This document shows, one piece after another, positions 36,651 to 44,536 of a DNA stretch of 64,000 bases. The notes under the pieces are model-generated. The model saw only the letters and a program-made list of their open reading frames with translations, was not told the DNA's origin and searched no databases. Both the position numbers and the translations under genes were made by a program. The stretch covers positions 1 to 64,000 of the forward strand of contig NZ_AP024901.1 in NCBI RefSeq assembly GCF_024347075.1, given 5' to 3'. The first letter of the stretch is position 1, and every line of letters starts with the position of its first letter. The stretch comes from Vibrio rarus. GTDB lineage: Bacteria > Pseudomonadota > Gammaproteobacteria > Enterobacterales > Vibrionaceae.

Positions 36651-37358
36651 ATGTTTAAATATTTTCATCCATTAGAACATACAAAGCGCCAACGTAAATC
36701 CTTGGTTGAAGGGAAGACGTTACCTAATTTATTTAAACGGCTGTTAAAGAGTCCGACACCAGAGATAACGACGCTGTATAATGATCTGGATTACATTATT
36801 CTAGATCTTGAGACGACCGGCTTAGATAGCCGAAACGACCTAATATTATCTATAGGTTGGGTGGTTTTATCTAATCGAAAAATAGATCTCACCACAGCGT
36901 GTCATTATTATATTAACCAAGAGTCTCAAGTGAAGCCGGAGACCGCCATCATTAACCACATCACACCACAGATGTTAGATACTGGTGTATCTATACATGA
37001 TGCCATGAGATCATTTTATGATGCGGCTTTAGGTAAGGTGATTGTTGCCCACGGGTGCGTAGTAGAAACTAATTTCATTAATCAGTATCTTAGTACTAAC
37101 TATCATGTGCGTGACTTGCCGTTAATATGGCTTGATACCTTATGTTTAGAAAAGAAAATGGCTAAGGCGCGTAATGATGTAGAGGATTTTGATTTAACGC
37201 TCTCTGCAACACGCGCACGGTACAAATTGCCAGAATATAATGGGCATAACGCCCTTAGTGATGCCCTTGCTACAGCGGAGCTGTTAATGGCGCAGGTGAA
37301 GCGGTTAGAGCCTAATCACGATATTAAATTTGGTTATTTATACAAACTCGGCAATTAG
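36651..37358 (+). CDS. DnaQ-like 3'-5' exonuclease (DEDDh)
   Basis: 235 residues. Exo I motif DLETTGLD (about residues 52-59), Exo II in the AHGCVVETNFINQYL stretch, Exo III as HNALSDALATAEL with the His-x4-Asp of the DEDDh type. Similar to the epsilon subunit but without its C-terminal polymerase-binding part, so a free-standing exonuclease. It starts 3 bases after the DUF294 gene and must be cotranscribed. The link between the two proteins is unknown. Confidence 0.88.
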   Translation: MFKYFHPLEHTKRQRKSLVEGKTLPNLFKRLLKSPTPEITTLYNDLDYIILDLETTGLDSRNDLILSIGWVVLSNRKIDLTTACHYYINQESQVKPETAIINHITPQMLDTGVSIHDAMRSFYDAALGKVIVAHGCVVETNFINQYLSTNYHVRDLPLIWLDTLCLEKKMAKARNDVEDFDLTLSATRARYKLPEYNGHNALSDALATAELLMAQVKRLEPNHDIKFGYLYKLGN

Positions 37359-37379
37359 TATGAACGAATGGATGCAGAT

Positions 37380-37418
37380 GTATTAAAAAGGGCCACGGTA
37401 TGATTACCGTGGCCCTTT
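37380..37418 (-). terminator. Bidirectional terminator between exonuclease and kdgM1
   Basis: A perfect 14-bp stem AAAGGGCCACGGTA / TACCGTGGCCCTTT (37387-37400, 37405-37418), loop TGAT; T-rich tail on the minus strand. Confidence 0.93.
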
Positions 37419-37481
37419 GGCATTAAAGGTCACACATACAGCGGGGAGTACTCGCTATTGTTCATGCCTAGAAGCCCAATG

Positions 37482-38162
37482 TTAGAAGCTATATGTTAGA
37501 CCTACACGGCTACGAAGTTCACGAGTAGCACTTTGAGAACTGGTGCTCACGTCACCAAATTCAACATAAGGGTACCAATCACCAAACTTGCGACCTGCCG
37601 TTAGGTTGAGTTCATAGTTTTCTTCAGAGTTATCATAGATATCGTAGCCATCTGCATTATAGTAGTTGGCTTCAAAACCAAACTTCCATGCCGCCACAGA
37701 GTAGTTTACGTTACCAGTGATACGGTGGCGATATTGATTACTGTCACCATCACTGTATGTTTTTATGTCATAACGGTAACGAGCACTTAGGCTTAGTCCA
37801 TCAACACTATCTAAAGCATAAGTTGCGCGTAATTGTGGCTTATAAGTCATGCCACTACTGCGTCCTTCAATAGGCATACCAGGTTGAATTGTCCAGTTAC
37901 TGTTCTCTATTTTATAACGATAGCCGAGATCCAGTTCCCAACCATTGTTTTTAAGATCTTTCATGAACTCGCCATCTTCGCCTTTGAACTTAAGTTCACC
38001 GCTAAAATAGAAGTTACCAATGCTATCGCCCATTTTAATACGGCTAGAATGTTGATCGGTGTGACTTTTGTATTCGTGACGAATATTAAATGAAGCTGCA
38101 GTAGCGGATGTGGCTACGACAGTAGTGATTAGAGCCAGAGTGACTTTGTTTAAAGCTTTCAT
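37482..38162 (-). CDS. kdgM: KdgM-family oligouronate porin 1
   Basis: 226 residues from the ATG at 38162 (AAGGG upstream). Signal peptide ending SATAA, then a KdgM-type 12-strand beta barrel: start FNIRHEYKSHTDQHSSRIKM, middle LRATYALDSVDGLSLSARYR, end LRSRVGLTYSF with the C-terminal Phe used for outer-membrane assembly. KdgM porins pass acidic oligosaccharides. In this locus alginate oligomers are the likely cargo. A GntR-type operator and a good CRP box lie upstream. Confidence 0.92.
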   Translation of the reverse strand: MKALNKVTLALITTVVATSATAASFNIRHEYKSHTDQHSSRIKMGDSIGNFYFSGELKFKGEDGEFMKDLKNNGWELDLGYRYKIENSNWTIQPGMPIEGRSSGMTYKPQLRATYALDSVDGLSLSARYRYDIKTYSDGDSNQYRHRITGNVNYSVAAWKFGFEANYYNADGYDIYDNSEENYELNLTAGRKFGDWYPYVEFGDVSTSSQSATRELRSRVGLTYSF

Positions 38163-38193
38163 TTGATAACCCTTTTGAGTCATTGTTGGTGTT

Positions 38194-38207
38194 AATGTAT
38201 GACAAAT
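38194..38207 (-). promoter_or_regulatory. GntR-type operator before kdgM1
   Basis: The minus strand reads ATTTGTCATACATT, 32 bp before the kdgM1 start. Nearly identical to the boxes before kdgM3 and kdgM4. Confidence 0.65.
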
Positions 38208-38235
38208 ATATTAAGGGCTTGGCTTTATTTTGGCA

Positions 38236-38251
38236 TGTGACTGCAATCACT
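38236..38251. promoter_or_regulatory. CRP box before kdgM1
   Basis: TGTGACTGCAATCACT: nine of ten consensus half-site bases. A second candidate, AGTGATCACCGTCACA, lies at 38440-38455. Confidence 0.75.
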
Positions 38252-38619
38252 AAAAAGGGCGGTTTTAGCTGTTTAGATTTTTTGGGTTAGGTATGTTGCC
38301 TGTTAAGTTATTGATTTTAGAGCATTAATCATTTTATGAAATGGGTCGCATAAAAATTACTAAACCCTTAGTAATGTGCACTAATTCGAAAGGAATTTAC
38401 TTATTTTTATGAATTAATCATCACTGTAGAAAATGATTGAGTGATCACCGTCACAATAGACGATGTGCAGTGGAACGTACACAGTTTGTTGTAAGTACTT
38501 TGGTACACAAGGGGGATGAATAACGCGGTGAAATGTATCTAATGAGTTGGCAAGTGAACAAACTAGGCCACAAACGAAGTTGCAGCCTAGATGACATCAC
38601 AAAGAATTAAGCCTGCGCA

Positions 38620-39327
38620 TTAAAAGCTATAGCTAATTCCAACTCGTGAACGCAGTTGACGGTTGCTGTTTCTAGGGCTTGGACCTTTGCTATATTGTAC
38701 ATTACCCAATTCCACATACGGTCGCCAATTCCAACCTGAACCTTTGTATCCAATTTTGAAGTTATAGTCCCACTCATTGTTTCTTTTTGCGTGATCTCCG
38801 CCAAACCATTGGTCATTATTGAAAAAGTCTTGGGCATAGTTGGCTTCAAAACCAAGCTGTAAACCCCCAATTTTATAGTCAATGTTGCCTGTAAACTTAG
38901 AGCGATCAATAGAGTCCTGGGTCGATTTAGCCCCCGTGTACTTTCTAAATTCATGGCGATAACGCACTTTAGTCGTCAAACCTGAATCAAATTTATACTG
39001 AACTTTTAATTGAGGTTTATAGGTTACACGGTCGCTACCGAAGGTAATGGGCATAGAAGGGGTGACGCGCCAATGCTTATTGATCTTGATATTATAACCA
39101 TAGACAAATTCATTATCGGCCGCTTCCCAATCGGATATGGGTTTACCAGTTTGTTTTGCTTCTAGACTAAAGAAATGGTTGCCCACGCTACTGCCTATTT
39201 TTACTCTACTTGCGTATTTTTTATCTTGGTGTTTGTATTCTTGACGATAATCAATAGATGCGGCTGAGGCGGCAGTTGCACATAATGTGGTGAGCGTGAA
39301 TAAGGCGATATGTGTACTTTTAATCAT
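38620..39327 (-). CDS. kdgM: KdgM-family oligouronate porin 2
   Basis: 235 residues with a clear signal peptide (cleavage near TAASAAS), barrel start IDYRQEYKHQDKKYASRVKI and end LRSRVGISYSF. Related to porin 1 but not a recent copy. The region upstream holds a GntR-type box and, farther out, the inserted repeat element whose end carries a CRP-like sequence. The gap to kdgM1 is over 400 bp with its own control sites, so it is a separate transcript. Confidence 0.92.
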   Translation of the reverse strand: MIKSTHIALFTLTTLCATAASAASIDYRQEYKHQDKKYASRVKIGSSVGNHFFSLEAKQTGKPISDWEAADNEFVYGYNIKINKHWRVTPSMPITFGSDRVTYKPQLKVQYKFDSGLTTKVRYRHEFRKYTGAKSTQDSIDRSKFTGNIDYKIGGLQLGFEANYAQDFFNNDQWFGGDHAKRNNEWDYNFKIGYKGSGWNWRPYVELGNVQYSKGPSPRNSNRQLRSRVGISYSF

Positions 39328-39357
39328 TGCTGGAAGTAGCCCTTACTATTTGGTCTT

Positions 39358-39370
39358 ATGGTATGACATT
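39358..39370 (-). promoter_or_regulatory. GntR-type operator before kdgM2
   Basis: The minus strand reads AATGTCATACCAT; the right arm is less conserved than in the other sites. Confidence 0.5.
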
Positions 39371-39470
39371 AATAAAAGAGCATGATGATAATAGAGATTT
39401 TAATGAACAGGCATAAGAAAAGTATGTTTACTGTCGGTCATCGACTTGATTTTATGCTTAAAGGTTATTA

Positions 39471-39636
39471 GTGATATCAATCACAGTAATTAAGTGGTCA
39501 GAAATAGCGTAGGAAAAATGCTCAAAAACAAGGCAGAAATTTTCCATAAGTCGTTATTCTACAATCAAAAATTCTAACGCAGTTATCGAGTATTTTAACA
39601 AGCTAGAATGATCCGTTACTGACTACGATGGTATGA
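39471..39636. mobile_element. MITE-like element, copy 1
   Basis: About 166 bp, clearly homologous to the element at 50150-50318 (30 identical bases at 39572-39601 and 50251-50280). Imperfect terminal inverted repeats: TGATATCAATCACAG at the left; the reverse complement of the right end reads TCATACCATCGTAGTC. No coding capacity. It lies between the PL7 terminator and the kdgM2 promoter. Confidence 0.75.
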
Positions 39637-39662
39637 ACAAAGGGAGGAAAAGGGTAGGGCAT

Positions 39663-39689
39663 AAAAAAACGGCCAAACAGGCCGTTTTT
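39663..39689 (-). terminator. Terminator of the PL7 lyase gene
   Basis: AAAAACGGCC / GGCCGTTTTT with a 5-base loop and a T-run on the minus strand. Confidence 0.95.
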
Positions 39690-39714
39690 GTGTTGCGACA
39701 AATGGATTGTCTAA

Positions 39715-40845
39715 TTAATTGTGTAGCACAGCAATTTTACTGAAGCTCACATGAAAAACTTGTCCTTGTAAGCTAGATTTTGGTTTGATTTGCGGGTAGA
39801 TACCGGCTTTGAAGTAAAAACTGTTACTATCTGAGTTCCAATCACGGGTAAGAACATCACCGTCGTAGTCCTCCCCCCATTTGATGGACTTAGTCACACC
39901 AGCGGCACTTAATGTAATGCCTTGATCATTCACATCTATTGAATAAGACCAATTAGTGTTAGCTTTGGCTTTACCTAAATTGATACTCATGGTGTCACAG
40001 TCACAGGATTTATCACCAGGAACAAACTCGGGATTCAACACGGCGCGGATTGATTTCTTTTCTCCTTCCCAGATCAATTTGACCAAGGCTTGCTTAATTT
40101 TATAACCATGCACCTGACCAACGACAACTTTTGGATCTTTCTTAGTAACAGAAGAATCGGGATATTGTTTTATGTTAAGTGTGGCGGATAATGTGTGATG
40201 CGCATGGTCGCTAATTTTCCAGTTTTGCTTAGAAGAATCGCAAGGATCCTCTGTTTTATAATTGTATAATTCACGAAACTCTGAACGAGCATAGTGACTG
40301 TTAGAGGTAGTAGAAATGCCGTCATCACCTAAATCAACAATAAAGTGCGGATGACCTTCATCATCGACTTCAAAGTAGGGTAAAGAGATATTTGCCGATA
40401 AAACAGCGGTCTTACTGCAACGTGCAGGATTCAACTCTGCAGCGCTACTGGATTCACGTAAATCGTCCCCAGCACCATAATTATTTTTAAAATACGTAGC
40501 ACTGATAGGCAGCGTAAGCTTCCACTCGTTGAGATTCCAATCAGACGCAGTTTTATTACCAGACTCAATATTGTTTTGTACGCTTGGTTGTTGAGTAACT
40601 ACCGCAGGTTGTGGAGTCACTACCTCAGGTTGCGAAATAACTACAGCAGGTTGTGGAGTAACTTTTGTCGGTTGTGGAGTCACTACAGCCGGTTGCGAAA
40701 TAACAGCAGTAGGTTGCTGTGTAACTACTTCAGCCTTGGGCGATACTTGAGATTCGTTATTTTGGCTAGAACCCGAACTACTGTTACAGCCAGCTAGAAT
40801 CATTCCCAAAACAATGGGCACTAATTTAAATTTGCTCGGTTTCAT
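39715..40845 (-). CDS. PL7 alginate lyase, lipoprotein
   Basis: 376 residues. Lipoprotein signal with Cys20 and Asn at +2 (outer-membrane sorting), a TPQP/VVTQQP repeat linker (about 40-90), then one PL7 beta-jelly-roll domain (about 100-376). Family motifs: RSEFREL (187-193), QVH (244-246; the QVH form rather than QIH) and YFKAGIYPQ (344-352). It cleaves alginate internally by beta-elimination at or near the cell surface, feeding oligomers to the KdgM porins. QVH/QIH is used in the literature to guess M/G preference, but I would not assign it. An operator box lies 45 bp upstream. Confidence 0.96.
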   Translation of the reverse strand: MKPSKFKLVPIVLGMILAGCNSSSGSSQNNESQVSPKAEVVTQQPTAVISQPAVVTPQPTKVTPQPAVVISQPEVVTPQPAVVTQQPSVQNNIESGNKTASDWNLNEWKLTLPISATYFKNNYGAGDDLRESSSAAELNPARCSKTAVLSANISLPYFEVDDEGHPHFIVDLGDDGISTTSNSHYARSEFRELYNYKTEDPCDSSKQNWKISDHAHHTLSATLNIKQYPDSSVTKKDPKVVVGQVHGYKIKQALVKLIWEGEKKSIRAVLNPEFVPGDKSCDCDTMSINLGKAKANTNWSYSIDVNDQGITLSAAGVTKSIKWGEDYDGDVLTRDWNSDSNSFYFKAGIYPQIKPKSSLQGQVFHVSFSKIAVLHN

Positions 40846-40889
40846 AATAATCCATATTAAAGAGTAAGTTTTATCCCTATATTAATCAT

Positions 40890-40902
40890 ATTGTCATACT
40901 TT
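40890..40902 (-). promoter_or_regulatory. GntR-type operator before the PL7 gene
   Basis: ATTGTCATACTTT: left arm perfect, right arm degenerate; 45 bp from the start codon. Confidence 0.55.
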
Positions 40903-41869
40903 TTTAAAATTGCTCTATTAGGTTTTGTGATCCTTCTCGAGATTAGTAGGGAATTAATTATATGGTAATGATTATAATTTATATAAACCTCTGATTTATA
41001 AAAGAAAATCAAAACCCAAACAAAATGTGACAATTACCCTGTTTTTGTTGCGATTACAGAATTAAAGTTAAATAAATTGTAAAAAACAATAATGAGATAC
41101 ACTTAATAGTCTTATTGTTTAGAGAATAATTTGCCTAATTGAACCTATAAATAAATTGGATGGTATATGCAAATCAGTAGCTTAATAGTGATTTGGCTGT
41201 AAATCACCATTAAGAGATTAAGCGCATATAAAGGTGTTTAAAACTTTAATAAATTAAAGACAACAACCTTGAAAAACATCGGGTGTCTGTCTCTCTTTTA
41301 TTATATCTAATATGACTATGCCATAAATAATGCTACCTACAAAGAGAGATAGAAGAAAAACGGAGAGTTCATCTACTAGTAAAAAGTGAATGAAACCGTA
41401 TCCAAAGAATCATGTCATTAACGGACCGATGGTTGACTCTAAACGGTGGAACATAAGATAAATGAAAAATGAAGTGCATGGTGATACATCTCCTATGCTG
41501 GCTACTTTCATTGCTAATAATTAGTTAAGGGGAGATTAATTGTATTACTTATGAATTGAGTTGCACACTAAATGGTCGGATTTCTCTATAAAATGCAATA
41601 CAGTTAAGAATTTTAAATAGGAGGAAAGATTCTTTTTTGCGCTAATAGTATACAAGGTTCATACAGTTTACATCCTGAATAAAAAGTCATTAAACTTGTT
41701 AATATGCTACTAAGTTGGCGTTTAGGCGGTTTTTTATGCTTAATAATAGTAAAAATGCCAAATATATACTCTTTTTTGAGATCTCATCCTCACTTTTTCT
41801 AACGCAATGCAGTCTTAGTGGAAAAGCGTGCTCAGTTCACAGTTTGTAACCAAATGTTTCAATAAACTA

Positions 41870-41882
41870 ATTGTCATACATT
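41870..41882 (+). promoter_or_regulatory. GntR-type operator before kdgM3
   Basis: ATTGTCATACATT; together with the following AATTCAAAT block and the preceding TCACAGTTTGTAAC (41838 area), it is shared with the kdgM4 control region. Confidence 0.65.
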
Positions 41883-41923
41883 AATTCAAATATCCATACG
41901 GTTATAAAGATAGGTACTTCTTG

Positions 41924-42673
41924 ATGAAAACGAATAAAATTGCCCTAGCAGTGATAGCGACACTTTTCGCTGGTACTGTATCAGCCTCTTCTATTGACTA
42001 CCGACATGAATACAAAGCGGGTCGTCAACAGCATCAGAACCGCGTTAAACTTAGTACAAGTGTCCAAGCATGGAAATTTGCTTCAGAAGTTAAATTTGGT
42101 GGCAGTAAAATTGATGGTGAATACCCAAGTGCCTTTAAAAATCTTGCGATGACTTCATCTGAACTGACTATTGAACATAAAACAAAACTGACTAAACATT
42201 TATATATTCAACCTGGTTTCGATCTTACACTGAATCCAACGAGTGTAGTGTACAAACCTCAAGTTCGTGTAGGTTACAAATTCCCAATGGGTATTACGAC
42301 AAAACTTCGTTACCGTCACGAATTTAGACGTTACACAGAAGGTTCAAGCATGACAGGTATTGATGGTGATAAATATACAGCAGTTAACCGCTCTAAATTT
42401 ACTGCTAACGTAACCTACAAATTTAAATTTGGTTTAGGTTTCGACCTTGAAAGTAACTTTGCTCAAGACTTCTTTAATAATACATGGGCTATGGGTAGTA
42501 CTAAACGTGGACAAAATGTTCACTATGAATGGGATTACAACGTACTTGCTTATTACCGCCCTCAAGGCTGGAATTTCCAACCATACTTTGAACTTGGCAA
42601 TATCCAAGCTTCTAGTCCTTCAAATGATAAACGCGAACTACGTACCCGTGTTGGTCTTAAATACAACTTCTAA
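41924..42673 (+). CDS. kdgM: KdgM-family oligouronate porin 3
   Basis: 249 residues from the ATG at 41924 (AGGT 8 bases upstream; an in-frame TTG lies one codon earlier). Signal peptide ending SASS, barrel start IDYRHEYKAGRQQHQNRVKL, end LRTRVGLKYNF. First gene of the kdgM3-Lp1 cassette. The 63-bp gap to Lp1 holds a perfect 10-bp stem-loop without a T-run, which likely stabilises or separates the porin message from the lipoprotein message. Confidence 0.92.
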   Translation: MKTNKIALAVIATLFAGTVSASSIDYRHEYKAGRQQHQNRVKLSTSVQAWKFASEVKFGGSKIDGEYPSAFKNLAMTSSELTIEHKTKLTKHLYIQPGFDLTLNPTSVVYKPQVRVGYKFPMGITTKLRYRHEFRRYTEGSSMTGIDGDKYTAVNRSKFTANVTYKFKFGLGFDLESNFAQDFFNNTWAMGSTKRGQNVHYEWDYNVLAYYRPQGWNFQPYFELGNIQASSPSNDKRELRTRVGLKYNF

Positions 42674-42681
42674 TCAATGTG

Positions 42682-42706
42682 ACAGAGCTTATTTATTAAG
42701 CTCTGT
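42682..42706 (+). promoter_or_regulatory. Intercistronic stem-loop kdgM3-Lp1
   Basis: ACAGAGCTTA / TAAGCTCTGT, 5-base loop, no T-run; positioned 9 bases after the kdgM3 stop. Confidence 0.7.
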
Positions 42707-42736
42707 AGTTAATCAAATTAATATTGTGGATATATT

Positions 42737-44266
42737 ATGAAAACTAAATTCTTGATGATACCTCTAGCGATGGCTGTATTAACAGCTTGTAACTCTACAG
42801 AGAAAGTGAAAGAGCATACAAATGGTACTTTACCACATGTTACTCATGCGACTCCGGCTGCGACTGGAACAACAGGTGCAACTGGAAATACAGCGACAAA
42901 TGCTGCAAATAACGTAGTTAAAATCACTGATACCGATACAGCTGATAAAGGTGAATTACGCGTTAAATTATCAGAAGCGACCAAGCATGCTGCTAACCCA
43001 GTAGATTCCATTGCTGATGGTAAGGTTACTGTAGACCTAAAACAAGTAGCTAATCAAGGTACATCAGGTGGCAACGGTGTGAATATCGCTCTATTTGCAG
43101 ATGCTAAAGCAAATAACAGTGATTTGTTTGGTGAAATTGTGTTTGCTGGTGGTAAAGCCGGTGAGCCAGCCGCTATTCAATATCGTCAGGTAGGCGATAT
43201 GAAACTGCATCCATTGGATAATTATATTGTAGGTCATGATTTATCAGTGACAGTAGAATGGACTAATGGCATTTATTCATTCAAAATTGATGATAAAACA
43301 GATGATTCTAAGAGCGTTTCATATGATGGTTCACAATTAATAGATTCAGTTATTAAGCAGGCTCCAGTAGTTGTTGTTGCTGTTAAGTTAGGTGATAAAT
43401 CTAAAACCACAACTGATGAGTTATTTGTAGATAACTTTAATATTTATCAAGGTTTAGGTGATGCAGCTAAACTTGTGTTTGGTGATAGCTTTGATGATTA
43501 CCCTGTGGGAACTGTACTCAATGCACTTCCTTACAACAGTAACAGTAATGAAGCTGTTGTTGTTACCCAAACTGGTACAACGGCAAGCAGTCAACCTGCT
43601 GCGAATACTCCAGCTCAACCTGCCCAACCAGCAAATACAACTGCTCAACCTGCAGTAGCTGCTTCAGGCGCGGGCGCGATGGCGGATGATTTTGAATCAT
43701 ACGCCAATGGCGACCAACCTGGTGGTAATTGGAAAGTTTATGTAAAAGATAGTGCCCCTGGTGCATCAGCTAAAGTGACCAACGCTAAAGCTAACGGCGG
43801 TTCTAACTCATTATTGTTGACAGATAAAAGCACTGGCGATAAACCTTATGTGGCTTTACCATTTGTATCTGATGGAACAAGTGGTTCAATTTCCATTGAT
43901 GCATATTTCCCAGCAACAAATGAAAAATCCACATACATTAATGTTGGTACTGATAAGTCTAACGCAAAAAGATACATTGAGCTCAAACAAACTAGTAATA
44001 AGCTAGAATATGAAGCTGGTGATAAAGACGTAAAAATTGCAGATATTACAAATGATCAATGGTACACCATTAATTTATCATGGACAGCCGCTGGTACATT
44101 TAGTGTCACATTAAATGGTAAAGCACTACCTGAAGCAACTAATGTTTCACAGACTAAAACGGGTCTTGCAGCAGATGTTCCTACACAGTTAACTATTTAC
44201 ACAGGCGACACAAGTAATGCTACTAACACAGCTTACTTCGATAATTTGAGATCTGATTTATTCTAA
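42737..44266 (+). CDS. Lp1: modular lipoprotein (modules B + A)
   Basis: 509 residues, family not recognised. Lipoprotein signal with LTAC, Cys18, Asn +2. After a Thr/Ala/Gly linker comes module B (about 59-278: VVKITDTDTADKGELRVKL to ELFVDNFNIYQGLGD), then a Q/P/A linker (about 279-312) and module A (about 315-509: DDFESYANGDQPGGNW, NGGSNSLLLTDKSTG, ISIDAYFP, ending YFDNLRSDLF). Both modules look like jelly-roll beta sandwiches of the LamG/concanavalin kind, which often bind glycans; no catalytic motif is seen. It follows kdgM3 as one unit. Role in binding alginate at the surface is inference. Confidence 0.85.
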   Translation: MKTKFLMIPLAMAVLTACNSTEKVKEHTNGTLPHVTHATPAATGTTGATGNTATNAANNVVKITDTDTADKGELRVKLSEATKHAANPVDSIADGKVTVDLKQVANQGTSGGNGVNIALFADAKANNSDLFGEIVFAGGKAGEPAAIQYRQVGDMKLHPLDNYIVGHDLSVTVEWTNGIYSFKIDDKTDDSKSVSYDGSQLIDSVIKQAPVVVVAVKLGDKSKTTTDELFVDNFNIYQGLGDAAKLVFGDSFDDYPVGTVLNALPYNSNSNEAVVVTQTGTTASSQPAANTPAQPAQPANTTAQPAVAASGAGAMADDFESYANGDQPGGNWKVYVKDSAPGASAKVTNAKANGGSNSLLLTDKSTGDKPYVALPFVSDGTSGSISIDAYFPATNEKSTYINVGTDKSNAKRYIELKQTSNKLEYEAGDKDVKIADITNDQWYTINLSWTAAGTFSVTLNGKALPEATNVSQTKTGLAADVPTQLTIYTGDTSNATNTAYFDNLRSDLF

Positions 44267-44291
44267 CTCTTTGAGTATTTAACAGATATAT

Positions 44292-44314
44292 GGCCGGCAG
44301 TTTTGCCGGCCTTT
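44292..44314 (+). terminator. Lp1 terminator
   Basis: GGCCGGCA / TGCCGGCC stem followed by TTTT. Confidence 0.88.
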
Positions 44315-44536
44315 TGCGTCCATATAAATTTATTAATAATTTCAAATCTAAATTCTATTATGTGCAACCTAGATTTGTTATTCATATGTAATAATTTTAA
44401 TAAGTGCGAGGTGTTATATTTTAAGTATTACTATAAAGATTAATCATATTTATATTAAATAATAATTACTAATAAAAATAGTAGGGATATTTGTTTGTCT
44501 CTATCTAATTAACGTGTCTCATAGAATGGATATATT

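Larger units (their letters stand above)
40846..41923. other. Divergent control region of PL7 lyase and kdgM3
   Basis: About 1.07 kb, very AT-rich and without a convincing gene. It carries the operator before PL7 (40890-40902), a weak CRP-like TGTGATCCTTCTCGAG (40926-40941), and near the right end the kdgM3 control block shared with kdgM4. The central 41000-41750 shows nothing I can name; no T-run terminator or long hairpin. Confidence 0.5.
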
